The translations under genes and the position numbers were made by a program. This document shows, one piece after another, positions 44,878 to 58,492 of a DNA stretch of 64,000 nucleotides (position 1 is the stretch's first letter; each line of letters opens with the position of its first letter). The notes under the pieces are model-generated. The model did no database searches. It was not told the origin of the DNA and saw only the letters and a program-made list of their open reading frames with translations. The stretch lies in the NCBI GenBank assembly GCA_029224185.1, contig CM055211.1:1515453-1579452 (forward strand), read 5' to 3'. The DNA is from Karalla daura. Lineage: Eukaryota > Chordata > Actinopteri > Chaetodontiformes > Leiognathidae.

Positions 44878-44923
<46 letters not shown>

Positions 44924-46102
44924 CAGACAGAGACAGAGAAAGGAGGAGGTTGTGAAAAAACACGATCAAATGCGGGTGCAATTTACAGCCAGGGGTATAT
45001 ACAGTAGAAACGGACAAATCTAACACGCACTCGCGCACACACATGAAATGCTACCAAAAGTGGCGTCGTAGGAATAAATTAAAGTAGTTCATAAAACCCC
45101 ATGCAGCAATGCTTTTAAGAAAACAACAAGCCGCTGATGGAGGACAGTCTCTCAACTTTTGACGGTAAAACCAATGTCATTTGTGAAAAAAAAACATAAT
45201 TTAACCCTCTATCTAGACGTGTCCTCCTGTGACGTTGGTCCGATCCTTAGACTGCCGCCCGGTTCGGCCATTCGTGTGTTTTTTTCTCCGGGCGTGTCGA
45301 CGTGTGAGGATCGTCAGGGTCCGAGGCCATGGACAGGTCCTCGCCTCGGGGTGCCATAAAAACATGGTAGACATCCTGTTTTATCTTCTCACAGAGATGA
45401 TGATGGAGGAGGAGGAGGAGGGGGAGTGAAACGATGACAGATAGAAAGACGAAAGGAAACACAAACAGGCCCGTCCACGACATGTGGTACGGGCCGGTCA
45501 CCTATTCACAACACCGACAACATTTAAAGAGGAGGAAAGTCTCGTTAGATTTCACAAAGGGCGCTGAACTGGGAATCGGCCCCGGTGCTGCAGCATGCAC
45601 TTTGTCAGTGTAAAACCAAAATGTTACCCTGCTTCCCTCCACTCAGCCTTCATGTAACGCGACAGAAGCCCGGCCCCTGTCAGTCTCTCCGCTTGTTTTT
45701 CACCGGCCGACGCGTGTGTGTGTGTGTGTCAGTAGACAGTTTTCAGAGTGGGGCGCACTCGCCGGGCCCCGGGGTCACGTGGCGACGAGCCGGCGGATCA
45801 CTGAACAACCGGAGGTAAAGCCGCATCCGTAGACGACACAGATGCTTGTATTGGACGAGAGTGGCCTGCAGCCGATGGGCTGAAACATCTGTGTGGAGAC
45901 AGGCTCAGAAAGCACCCACAGACAGGCCAGCATTAGGTTCAATTGAAAGTTTACCATCCTGTAACTTCCTCTTTGAGCCTATTTGACTAATCGACCTTGG
46001 TGATTCCTCGTGTTTCAGTGATGTCCGACTGTGGTCACGTGACCGGGCTTTAACCGGGTGCTCCGTGCGTGTGTGTGTGTGTGTGCGTGTGGGTGTGTGG
46101 CC
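42418..46102. other. Intergenic region between donson and runx1
   Basis: No gene is supported. 42418-42560 is the donson upstream flank. 43240-43460 is a non-repetitive stretch with homeobox-like TAAT and ATTAAT sites that could be conserved non-coding DNA. A CTCF-like ccactagatgtcgc occurs near 43767. A (GT)n lies at 44545-44597. 44870-46100 is probably runx1 3' UTR and downstream DNA; a (GT)n lies at 44873-44910. Confidence 0.5.
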
Positions 46103-47199
46103 TCAGTATGGCCTCCACACGGCCTCGGCCGCCGCCATGTTTGTGGGGGAGCTGCTGTGGCTGGACTCCACCTCCACGCCCACGCCCTCGTTCTGATTGG
46201 GCAGCGAGGGGTGCAGGAGGGAGGAGCCCGTGGAGGCGTTGGTGCAGGGCGGCAGGATCCGGGGCGGCGAGCGCGAGTCGCTGCCCCCGCCCCCTCCTCC
46301 CCCCGCCATCATGGAGAACTGGTACGAGCCGGCGGCGGTGGAGTAGTACAGGTGGTAGGGCGAGGACGTGGACTGGAAGGGCCCGTTCTGGGCCTGGTGC
46401 GGGGTGTTTGCCGGGTAGGGCGGGGGCAGGTACGTGTGGTACCTCCCCGCCGGGGTGGTGGCCATGGCCGTCGCCATGGTGATGCCGAGGGCGCCGTTGG
46501 AGACGGGGTTGTGGGAGGGGGTGTAGGTGAAGGCGGCCGCAGTCGGAGGGTAGTGGACCCGGGGGTCGGAGAAGCGGGAGTCGGGCAAGGAGGGGAGCGA
46601 GGAGAACGGCCGCTCTAGGGTCATCCTGGGGTCGCTGAAGGCTGTGAGGTCAGGACCTGGCGGAGGGCAGAGGGCAGAGGTCAGAGGTCACAACCTGCTG
46701 GTTTTGTCCTCCAGTGTGTGATGGCGGGGCGTGCGGGTGTTACCTGTCAGGCGCGTGGACAGGTCACTGAGCGAGGATCGGCCAGGCGAGAGGGGATTGG
46801 CTGTGTGGACGGTGGGCGTGGTTATCTGGCCGAGGTAGGGATAGGACTGGTCGTAGGACCACGACGGAGACGACTGCATCTGTCTGGAATCTAATAGAGA
46901 GAGAGGGAGAAAGAAAGAAAGAGAGAGAGAGAGAGATGAGAGAGTGAAACTTTCAGAGCTGTAAAACAAGCATGCTACTCAGGGTAATTCCAGTTCATGT
47001 GTCTGGTTTATTTCAGCTGCCCACATATTTTATGGTTAGAAACATCTCCACTATACTTACTACACTACTACTACTACGACACTGTTCTGATCTCATTATT
47101 ACTATTGATTATTCCTCTTGCAGTCATGCAAAGTTCCCAACTGTGGGGTTTATCTTATCTCATCTTTAGCCTGCGACCACACACCGCTTCACAGCTCAC

Positions 47200-47282
<83 letters not shown>

Positions 47283-47899
47283 TCATAGCAGAAGCACCAA
47301 ATGTCACTGAATGCCATCCGTAGTTCATTGATCTCAACATTAAGGTCTCAGCTTGTGACGTACTCATTTAAGTCCAGGGACAACCTGAAAGGTTTGAAGG
47401 TTGAGTTTTGAATACGTGATCTTAATAGCCCTTAATAGATAATGTGTATGATTGATAACACTTTGAATGATTTATCTAGAGGCTTGCAATGTAAGTATGT
47501 GTAAATGATTTAACGTAATATTTTGAACAAAAAGCTATCTATCTCTTTGCACTGTACACTATAGACGTTGATAGTGAAGGGAGCAGAAGAAAGAGAGATG
47601 GAGGAGAGGAAGCAATTAACTTAGGGAGGGGGTGGACGGATGGAGGGAGGGGGGGGCTGTGTGTGTGTGAGAGAGTTCTTTCATTCAATCCAGTCTTTTT
47701 CCCCACAGTCTAATAAATGGCACTGATCACCCACAGACTTGCAGACAAGTCTGTGTGTATGTGTGTGCATGGATGTGTGTGTGTGTGTGTGTGTGTGTGC
47801 GCACAAACAGACGAGGAAGCAAATTGCACACAGCAGCCAAGACGTCAGTGAAGGCTTTTCAAGTCTATCCAAGAGCTCTCCCAAGCACTGACGTGCGTG

Positions 47900-47939
<40 letters not shown>

Positions 47940-48800
47940 CGTGCGTGTCTGCTGTGTATCTGGGTGGTGGTGAGGCCCAGGCCCGGTGCCAGGCCCCCTC
48001 CTTTCCTGGCTCCGCTCCCCTGGCAGAGAGCACTAATGCGGGGCAGGAGTCACAGACGACTGGCTGCTTGGAAGCGGGAGCAGAACACACAGAGAGACGC
48101 GTCTGTGGCGCTTTTTACGCTCTGCGACTTAATGAATGTCAGAAATAACGTGACTCCGGTCGTTCGCGGCTCCAGATATTCAGATTGAGGGAAAACAAAG
48201 GGTTCACAAAAGAACTTTTTCCTCCCGCGATTTGGATTTTCCAGACAGACGACGGCTTCGGTTTCCCCCCTTGGTCTGAGGGCTCGGTCTCCTGCCTCAC
48301 CACCGTCCTCTCATCTGTTTGTATAAGTTACAGCTCGACTGTGGCGATGACAACCCTCCTTGTGGTTCCGCTGACCTTACCAGGCTTCGGTCACGCTCTC
48401 ACGCCTCCCTCGTGTCCCGACTTTGTATCCCACTCGTGTTTAACCCATTCGAACGTGCTAGCGAAGGCCCGTGGATCACATCTGCCATGAAACCTAGGTG
48501 GCTTTGGAGCACGGACGTGGTCTCGCCACACATGTGCGGGCCCGACACGGACGCCCCTGAGACCGCTGCGCCGCCTTTATTACTCGCGCTTTGGACGTTT
48601 CGAGAAGCGAGAGGAGGGAAGACGGCGGTTAAAAGGAGAAGCGAAAGCCGAGCCGGGGAGAGAGAGAGAAGGAAAAGAAAAGGGAAGGGAGAGAAAAAAG
48701 AGAGTGGCTTAATAACGGTTTCCTGTTGCTATTTTCATTTTTGGATCATTTTTTTTCATTTTGGATCAGAAAAACAGAGAAAGCAGGAAGCACCGAGAGC

Positions 48801-48836
<36 letters not shown>

Positions 48837-49366
48837 CCTCGGCCCGCACCGAGTCTGTCGTTTTCTCGGCCGCCCGCTACTTCTCCACACTCTCTGTTTG
48901 TTTTGCGTCTCGGTGCGGGGCCCGTCTAGACCCTCAGAGGGGCCCAGGCTGATGCTCACCGCGCTCATACACAACCTGAGGACCAAGATCGAGGCATGCT
49001 CCACGTAGGAGCCTGGAGCAGCGTTTTCATGAATGAAAAAAAGCAAACGAAACGCCAGGCTGTGACTTTAAGGCTTCATGCCCCCACCCCCCCTCCTCCC
49101 AGTTTGTGACAGTTGTGCATTTGCTTGTATTTATTTGCTTTTTCTCGGCACAACTTCCTGCCAGCTGACTCTCATTTCCTTCTCAAGGCCCAGCTTGCTT
49201 CCTCACTTACAGTACACACACACACACGCACAGCGTCATTGCCACCGAAGGCGGAAGAGGAACAGATACTGGCTTTTGCTGCCACATAGAGTATCCACGG
49301 CAACCGCAGCACACGCAATCTCACAGGTGCACACGCACACACACACACACACTCTCGCACACTCAA

Positions 49367-49406
<40 letters not shown>

Positions 49407-50753
49407 ACCACAACCGATCACAAACCGCAAGGAGGAACAGTGCGATCTGAATGCACGAGTTTGGGAATCGCACACACACACACACACATACACACACAGA
49501 AGTTTGTCTCTTTCCAGCTGTTTCCAGCTGCTGTAATTTGTCTGTTTCCAGCTGCTGTAATTGAAGTTGCGCAGCTCTCGATTTTTCCCTCCGGAGCAGA
49601 CCCGAACTGAAGTGAGGAGTTTGCTCTTGTTTAGATGGAAGTTCACCTTTGCTCCCTTTCAATATCCGTCCACTGTCCGGTGCCTCATTAGTGTGCCTGG
49701 CAGGTGCCAGGGTGGCCGTTTCCCCTCGTTTTATACCTCCACGCTCGACATCTTTGCCTGTGAAGGTGAACACGACGTCTTTCCCCGAACAGTTTAAGGT
49801 GCCCGGCGTCCCCGCTGTGATTCACGGACGTCCAGCAACACTTTCCGAGTGAGCGCTGCTTTCCAGAGAGGCCACAGCTGGACCAGATCTACCTCATTAC
49901 GCTCTAAGCAAACACGTTGTCTAATCGTGACTCCGTCTGCGCCGGAATTCTTACTAATCCTCGGCCTCTGACGGGAAAATCATTTTGGCCTGACTGTTCG
50001 GGGGTTCTCGGTATGATGAGCGCCGCGTGACACAACAAATCAGCTGATCTTGAGGCCGCCGCGGTGTCATCTCCTGCCCTTTGAAATGCCCGTCCAACCA
50101 CGGGGAGGGGGGGCGGGGGGGGGGGGGGGGGGGCATCCTGTATGGGGCCGCCTTGAGAGATTACCCTCTAAACCCGGCTGTGTTGTAGCGAGGGTTCCCA
50201 TCACGCACGATCGAGCGCACCTCAGTGAAGTCGACGCAGCTTAGACGTGTCGCGGCTGGCAAGGCGGTCTGACTAACCTGCGAGCTTCCTGTTTTTCTTC
50301 GAGGCAGATCAGGGCGCCTAAATCATCGCCTCTGCCTCTGTGTTTAAGCTGCGGTCGAGTGGTTTCTCAACAGCTACAAGTCGCGGCTCAGCTAGTTAAG
50401 TGGGTCAACCACTTAGCTGTAGGCTCGGCCGATTTCCTGCCGCCCACGGGAACTAGTAGTGGACGGGGCCTCTTAGATGGTTCACTGGAAAAGTCTCTTT
50501 GATAAAACACACGTGTGATTTTATGATGCTGCTTGTCCCACCCACTAAGTTAAAGGTTTGCATTTTGAAGAGACCCTAGACCCTAACCCCAACCCCAACC
50601 CTAACCCCAACCCTAACCCTAACCCTAAATCTAACTCTAACCCTAATCCAACTCAGAGGTAGTTTGGCAAGAAACCTGTGTAAATCAGAGAGGCCAAAGC
50701 TGTGAAGCGATGCTGATGAATGAAGCCAGAGGAGGCAGCTAGAGGACTGGGAC

Positions 50754-50798
<45 letters not shown>

Positions 50799-53396
50799 TC
50801 TCACCGGCAGTTATCTGAGTGTGTGGGGGGCTGGAGAAGGGGGCCGAGTTGAGCGCCGCAGACTGGCGGCTGTTGGCCGAGGCCTGGTGGTGGTGGTGGT
50901 GGTGGTGCGGGGGCGTCACTCTCATGGAGCTGCGTCTCAGGTGTTCCAGCTCGGTGAGGCGCTCGGAGAAGGCCAGGGAGCCCGACTTGACCTCGTCCAT
51001 CTTCTGACGGTGGCCTGCCCCACACACACACGCACACGCACACGCACACACGCGCGCCTCGTTAGACGGACGCTCTGGAAATCACCCGCCGGCGCGCGCG
51101 CGACAACAGCAATATCTGGAGATTACTTCACGCCCGAAATCTGATGACCTAATCCAGGGATTACAGTAACTGCTACAAGCTCGAACATCGGGCCCGACAT
51201 TGTTCACACACTCCGTCTCCCCTCGCGCCCGGGAATCTGACGACGGGCGCCGCATAGGGGTCTGGCTGTCTCCACATGTGTGTGCGTGGTGGTCTGTCAC
51301 GCTGTCTGTGGTGTTGGCTGCACTTCAAAGCCCCGGGCCCGAGCTCCAGTTACAGGCACTTCCTCCCAATGGGGGAAGTGTGCATGTGTGCGTATTTATA
51401 CTGTGTGTGTGTGTGTGTGTGGGGGCGAGTTCGAGACGAGTGATGGTTATTCACAGCTGAGTGGAGCTGGCAGGAGTCTTCCTCCCTCTCTCTCTCTCTC
51501 TCTCCCTCCCTCTCTCTCTCTCTCTGTCACCTCGCTGACTCCTCCGACCGGTGTCGCTCTCTTCCCCTCGCTTCCATTTAGGATTACGGGGAATTATTCC
51601 GAGTCTGTCTCTCCGACTCTCCTCCGGGCCTGCAGAAATCCCCGCGTTTCATCACACCGAGTGGGAGGGGAAGTCGGCGTTGCATCAGGTTCCTTATTGA
51701 CTCGCTCATCCGAGAGCGGCGCGTCTGCAGGGATCGGAGGCACGTCTTCGCCGGGGCCGCGGCCAGGCTTATCGGCCCCAGCGCAGTCAAGCGCCATACA
51801 AATGTCGGAGTCGAACAATGCGACTCTGTGAGAAGCAGATCGGGATCGAACGTGACCCAGCCCGGAGCGAGCTCGATGATTACTACTGTCCAAAAAAAGA
51901 CACATCTGCAAAAATTCCCAGTGCATCCCTGGTTTCACTTTATGAGCGAGGACACCACATGATATACGGTCGTGGCTCATCAATTGCACCGTATGCAATT
52001 CCCAAGGTATAAAACATAAGGTTTGCATTCTTGCTGAAATTATTCTCAACTCTGAGACCTCAAAACTCCAGTTTTCCCTTTTTGAGGCCATTTAGAAATC
52101 CCCCCCCATCCCCGCTCCAGTCTATGTGTGTGTGCTGTGATGGCCTGGAGACCTGTCCAGGGTGTATTCCCACGTAAAAAGCAGGTAAAATGATGGATGG
52201 ATGTGGCACTGACCCCCCCGGTGGACGGTGGGAAGAGATGTAAGAGTGTCACTCACGTCGTGGTTCTCTGGGTCCGTCCACCGTGATCTTAATGGCCCTC
52301 TGGTACGTGGCCACCTGCGGAGGGTTGGTGAACACCGTGATGGTCAGGGTGAAACTCTTCCCTGGGAGAGTAGAGGACAGCAGAGAGAGAGAGAGAGAGA
52401 GAGGAATAGAAAGTGAAAGAAAGACGAAAAGTGTCACTATCGAGATCTTGTTTTTTCCGAGTTGTACTGGTAGTTTCCATCCCTGCTCTGCCCCTCCCCG
52501 TCTGTTCCCCCCAGATATTCTCTCAGTCTGCTTAATGCATCAAGTCATGTAAGATATGGACCTCTAGACAGGAATAAACCAGATGCCACACACAAGCACA
52601 CACACACACATGCGCACACACTCAAAGAGAAAAGGAAGAGAGAAAGGCCAGAGTAATTCATCGGCCTATATGTGCATATTTATGTCAGAAACATTCTCTG
52701 AGAGGAGCTGATTATGCAGAGCTTTTCTCCAGATGTCTGTCCCATTACCACCGTCTCGGTGACACCGGGTCTCTTGCTATCACCAGGTATCGCCGGGGGG
52801 AAACAAGTCAGCTCTGAACTCGCCACCTGTTTGCTTTCCATCCATTCATCGCGACGCAGAAGCAGGTGAAGTACTTTGTTTTCGGTAACGACAAAATAAT
52901 CCGTTTTTGTTTTTTCTTTTTCCGCTATCTTTGAGCTGCGGAGGGGATCCGTCATCCGCGCTGTTGCTGTGGTGACTCCCGGTCTAAAATAGTCCGCGCG
53001 CTGATTTAGAAAAGAGATAACTACGATTATTAAAGGCCAGCCAATCGGAGGCGAGAGTGTAATAAGACCACGGCGTAATCCAAAAACATCAACCATAACT
53101 CTGGTTAAATCTGAGAACAAATATATGTCCACTGTACCAAAGTGTTAGCCACACATTTATAGGACAGCGTGTGTGTGCGCGCGCGCGCGTGTGTGCGTGT
53201 GTGTATGTGTGTGTGTGTGCGTGCGTGTGTGTGTGTGTGTGTGTGCGTGTGTGTGTGTGTGTGCAAGTAGCAATCACTCAACACAATGCTCGCTGCACGC
53301 ACACGCGCACACGCCCTCGCACACGTGCGGACCACCGCGGCTGCTGTGTGCCAGGGCCGGAGTAGAGTTACCACATGCAGACAGTCTGATGCCACA

Positions 53397-53441
<45 letters not shown>

Positions 53442-54018
53442 TGGGCCATGCCAGGTGCTCCTCTCTCACTCCTCTCACTCCTCCCCGAGCGTCTCACTCT
53501 CACGCCACGAGCACAGCCACGGCGAGTCAAACGCGTCTCCCTCGCAATCTCAGCGAAAAATAGTTGATTAAAAAAAGAAAAAAGGACGGAAGAAACCTAA
53601 GTGTAAAGCAGCAGCTTCACCGGACATGTGCCGTTTTCTTTTTCTTCTGTGTTTATCGCGATGGATCGAAGTGTAAACTCTGTCTGGCACTTTGCCACAG
53701 CGATGGCCGCCGGGCTAACCCCCGTTAGCACGCCTGCTAACGGGTTTTAGCGGCTATGCTAACGGGTGTTAGCTTAGATCCCGCTCCCCGCGCGGCGCGC
53801 TCCTAAACAAACAGTTTGCGCGGAGTAAACTGTTTACGGTGTCGCAGGGGGACGCGGAGTGTGTTCTCGGGCAGGTTGTTTACACAGGGTTTACAGTAAG
53901 AGATTTTGGCTGATAGAGAGAGAGAGAGAGAGAGAGAGCGGGGCAGGAGGTGGGAGAGAACAGCTGAGGTCTTTGTATGTGTTGTGTCTATCAGCCAGCT
54001 GGTGGCATCCATACACAC

Positions 54019-54050
<32 letters not shown>

Positions 54051-54454
54051 GTAGACGCACAGAAAGATTACAAAATCACAAAGGCGAGAGTGTATGCCTT
54101 GACAAGTGTGTTTTTCCGGGACTTTCTTTCTAATCGCCCTCATGTCTCTCTCGCTCTGAAGATAAGAGCGGATTTCACACACGAGGTGAGCTGCGTGCGT
54201 GCGTGTGTGCGTGCGCGCGCGTGCGTGCGTCATGTCAGGGCTTGCTGCGCAACAGCGAGGGCTGTCCAGCTTTTCTCTCACAATCAGATCAGAGGAAGAG
54301 TTTTCAACAAAGCGACGTGTGTGTGTGTGTGTCTGCACCCAGAATAACAAGGTCGTTGCGTCTGCGTGTGTGCGTGTGTGTTCACACAGTCAGAGATTGT
54401 GAAAGAGAAAAATAATGGTCTTGTTAAAAAAGAGGAAGTAAGGGCTGCACATGT

Positions 54455-54496
<42 letters not shown>

Positions 54497-55286
54497 AGTA
54501 GCCCTGAGCTAAACTACTCTATGAAAGAAACACTCAAGACACGATGCATGCTGTATTATCTGCTCCAAAGTGTCTCTTTACATCCACTTTCATCCATAGT
54601 GTTTCAGTGATAGTTCCAGGCTCTTTCTGTGTGTGTGTGTGTGAGGCTGCTCCTGGACCTGTCAACCAGGAACACTCACACGCAGTCTTATGTAGCACCC
54701 CCCCCCCACTCCCCCATCTCATTCTGATATGCTACCTTCCTGAAAATAATCTCACCGAGATCAAGATACAAAACAACACATGCAGCTTTGTGATAATTGC
54801 TGCGCCGGTGACAGACTGCAGACTGGGAGCACCGTCAAACACGCACACGCACACACACACACACACACAGACAGACAGACTGGGGGCGTGTTGCTTCAGG
54901 TATGGATAAGATGATGAAACACGAGCCCGGAAGCTCGGTTTGAGTAACAGATCTGCGAGTCTGAAGAAGGGTTTATCAGATGGCTAGACACCCCGCGCGC
55001 CGCCTCGGGCAAAAATGAGACAGTTTTACTGCTCGGATTATCCCGGCGACATGCCCCCCCCCCCCCCCCCCCCCCCCTCGCTCGTCCCGCCGTCCATGTT
55101 TTAACTTTGCTTTTGTTTTTATTTGCTCCGCAGAGAAACGACACGTCGCCCCGCGCGGATTCCTCACAGCAACTCCGTGTTGTCGTAAACACCGCAAGAC
55201 ATGCCGTGTGTGTTGTAACCAAGAGCCGCCGCAAAACAGGGAACACTGACTAATGATGACTAAGTTTGAGAACTTTGACACTGGCT

Positions 55287-55334
<48 letters not shown>

Positions 55335-57932
55335 CACCGGACTGAAACCGCCAGTCAAACCGCTAAGCCGCTCATTGCTGTCGGCAGCTCAACCAACAAC
55401 TTCCCACACAGCCGCTTAATGACATTTTAGAGGTTTCTTTTTTTTTTCTAGTTGAAGAAACTCTGCCCGAGGTGTGGGTTCTTGCGGCCTGTTATCATAC
55501 AGTCCCTGTAAAACCCTGCAGCAGAGCTCGCCCGCCTCGAGAAATCACGGGCCTCGAAGCTTCCAGAACGGTGGTTCTCAACTGGTGGGTCGCAACCCAT
55601 TTTCGGGGACATTTCGGCCTTTTATTTTGAAAAATAACTCACTTTGAAAAGCACGAGTCAGAGTTCAGCCGCCGAGTTTGATTGACGCTCCCTTCAAGTT
55701 TGTGAGGAGTTGCCAGTTAGAGAAAGATGGCTAAGAGTAAATGTGACCCGGGGTATTTAAAGTGCGGATTTTCATATGTTGAGGATGATAAGGGCCAGAG
55801 ACCACAGTGTGTTGTACGTGGTGAAGTGCTGGCAAACGAGAGCGTGAAAACCATCAAAACTGGAAAAAAAAACCCCCACACTTGCTTGGTTTGAATTCTA
55901 TGACAGTGGGTCGCCACTTAATGACCATGGGAAAATGTGTGTCCCAGAGTGAGACCTAGCTGAGAGCGTCTAGTCTGGAACATCGTCCCCGGGCAGACGC
56001 AGGGACAACAGAGGTTCACTGTTTACCCTCACTAGATGCCACTGTTCTGCCCGTACCGCAGGGATTCCACCTGGGCTACGGATGCATGCACACAACAGGA
56101 AGTGAATCGGCCAGGATGCCGGGCGCGAACCAGATCGCGTCGGGGGGGGGGGGCGTGCAAAACAGGGAACAGTCGGGGGAGGGTTAATCATTACAGAGAC
56201 AGTGGCCCTCGATGCGGGCTCTCCTGCGTCGGGCGCGCGGCCCCCGGCTGCACAGAACCCGGCGCATTTACGACCTAAAGTGCTCCTCAGGTGGAGCGGC
56301 GCGGGGAACACGGGCCCCATTGTGTGCCGCGCGCACTCCAATTTGCATGGAAACAAATTTCTACTCGCCGACTTTTTCTCCATTTGAATTTTACTGCGCA
56401 TGAATTATTAATACGCTCATTTTTCAACAGCGGGGACCTTAGAATCCGTCAAATATCGGCAGTTATTCCCATATGACTGCGCCGCCGGCGGAACGCTTGT
56501 CACCCTTTTCTCTCTCTGTGTGCACGTGTGTGTGTGTGTGTGTGTGAGTGAGTGTGAGCCCGGCTTGTGTACACAGGTCTGGTGTTTTAAATAGATAAGT
56601 CGGGACATTTGCCTGCGACTGATTTAGAGTAACTGTGCCCTGGTGTGTCCGTTAAAGACACTGGGGAGGGGGGTTTGCGGTGGCAGAGCCGGGTAGACGT
56701 TGACCGGGGCCCCCGCGAGGAGGAAGTTGACTGAATACTGGTTTTATTCACCGCGCACTTCCCCTAAGTTGGCCCCGCTCCATCCGAAGGCTGGACGCCC
56801 GCCCCCCCTCCCGCCCCGCTCTCGCACGTACCTCGCCCGCTGCGGCCCACGAAGCGCAGGTCGTTGAAGCGGGCCACCTGGTTCTTGATGGCGGCGGTGG
56901 CGTTGCGCAGCTCGGCCGAGTAGTTCTCGTCGTTGCCCGCCATCACCGTCACCAGGGTGCCGTCGGGGATGTCGCCCAGGGCCACCACCTAGGGGGGGAG
57001 AGTGGGGACAGGGGGGTCAGGCGCGTCCAGGCCTCGGGCGGATGTTCCCGAGGCGCCTTCGCCTCCCTGTGCGGGGGAAGGTCGCCCGTTCACCGGACCC
57101 GGACCCACGGATCCCGGTCTCACGAGGGCAAATGGGAGCGGGCGGGAGACGCCCGGGCGGATTTTCATTTCTGCTGCCCCGGTTGTGGGTCACGCGGGGC
57201 TAAGCAAATAAGTCTGGTCCACGCGAGCGCTCGGATGTCACGCAGGAGATGCAAATGTGAGAAGAAAAAAAAACGTCGGCCCCCCCCGAAGAAAAATGGA
57301 AACAAAACGCACGCATGGAAATTGAAACGCGAGACTCGGGTGCACTCGAGAGCACTTTCTCCTCCTCCTCCTCCTCCTCCTGCACAAATGCGCAGGCGTG
57401 GGGGGTGGGGGGCCGATTTTCATATTAACGCTAATCACGCCAAGCCATCAATGTGCAAATGGCCACAGCAGATACTGCGCCATGAACACCTACTCTCCCG
57501 GCCCCAGCTTTCCAAGCGAGTAACCACACCGCGCGACGGCCGCCTTCGAGCTCCCGACCCGAAGCCAAACTCGACGCTCTCCTTCGTCGTCTCCCCTGAG
57601 CGCCAGGTGAGGCTGTCGGCGTGCTGACATCCCCAAGAATCCGCGTCGGCGTCGATCCGAGGCCGCGCTGGAATGCGGTCGGACGGATTGTGGCGTGTTT
57701 GGAGCGCGCAGTGAGTCGCGGGATTAGGAGAAACACACACACACACAGAAGGAGGGTTTGCTGGCGTTACATCGACGTTTACGTCCGTTTCCTGTAGATT
57801 TTGTGCAAGCTGAACCACCACTTCCCCCACCCCAAGTTTTCTTCCTCGTCTGCGTCCCCACGGTACGACTCTTAAGAACAGGCCCATGCCCCCGCAGTCT
57901 GAGTGCCAGTGGCCACACAGCTACTCACACAC

Positions 57933-57979
<47 letters not shown>

Positions 57980-58434
57980 GGTCTGATGTCTGATAGCTTG
58001 ATAATTGTTTCCTTTGTCTTGTTTATTCTGTGGGGCTGGTTTCATGCTCCACTGCTGCCAGTCTCTCTCTCGTCTGCCCCAATGTGTGTGCGTGCCTGCG
58101 TGTGTGTGTGTGTGTGTGTGTGCGCGCGCACGTGCATGTGGGCCTTCTTTAAATGTTTGCCCACCTATTTTGCACATGCATATGGTACCTGTGTGTGTGC
58201 GCCTACAGTGTACACTGTGTGTGCTGTCATGTATGAAACCACATTTGCACCTGTGCTTATTAAAACTTCCTTATCCAGTGTGTATCTGTGTGTGTGTGTG
58301 TGCATGTGTGTGTGTGAGAGAGTGTGTATGTGTAAGAGAGTGTGTATGCATCACAGCAGTCATCCATTACCAGTAAAAGGCAGTGACATCCGCTCATGAC
58401 ACTCCATAATGATGCATAATGCACCCAGCTCACA

Positions 58435-58492
<58 letters not shown>

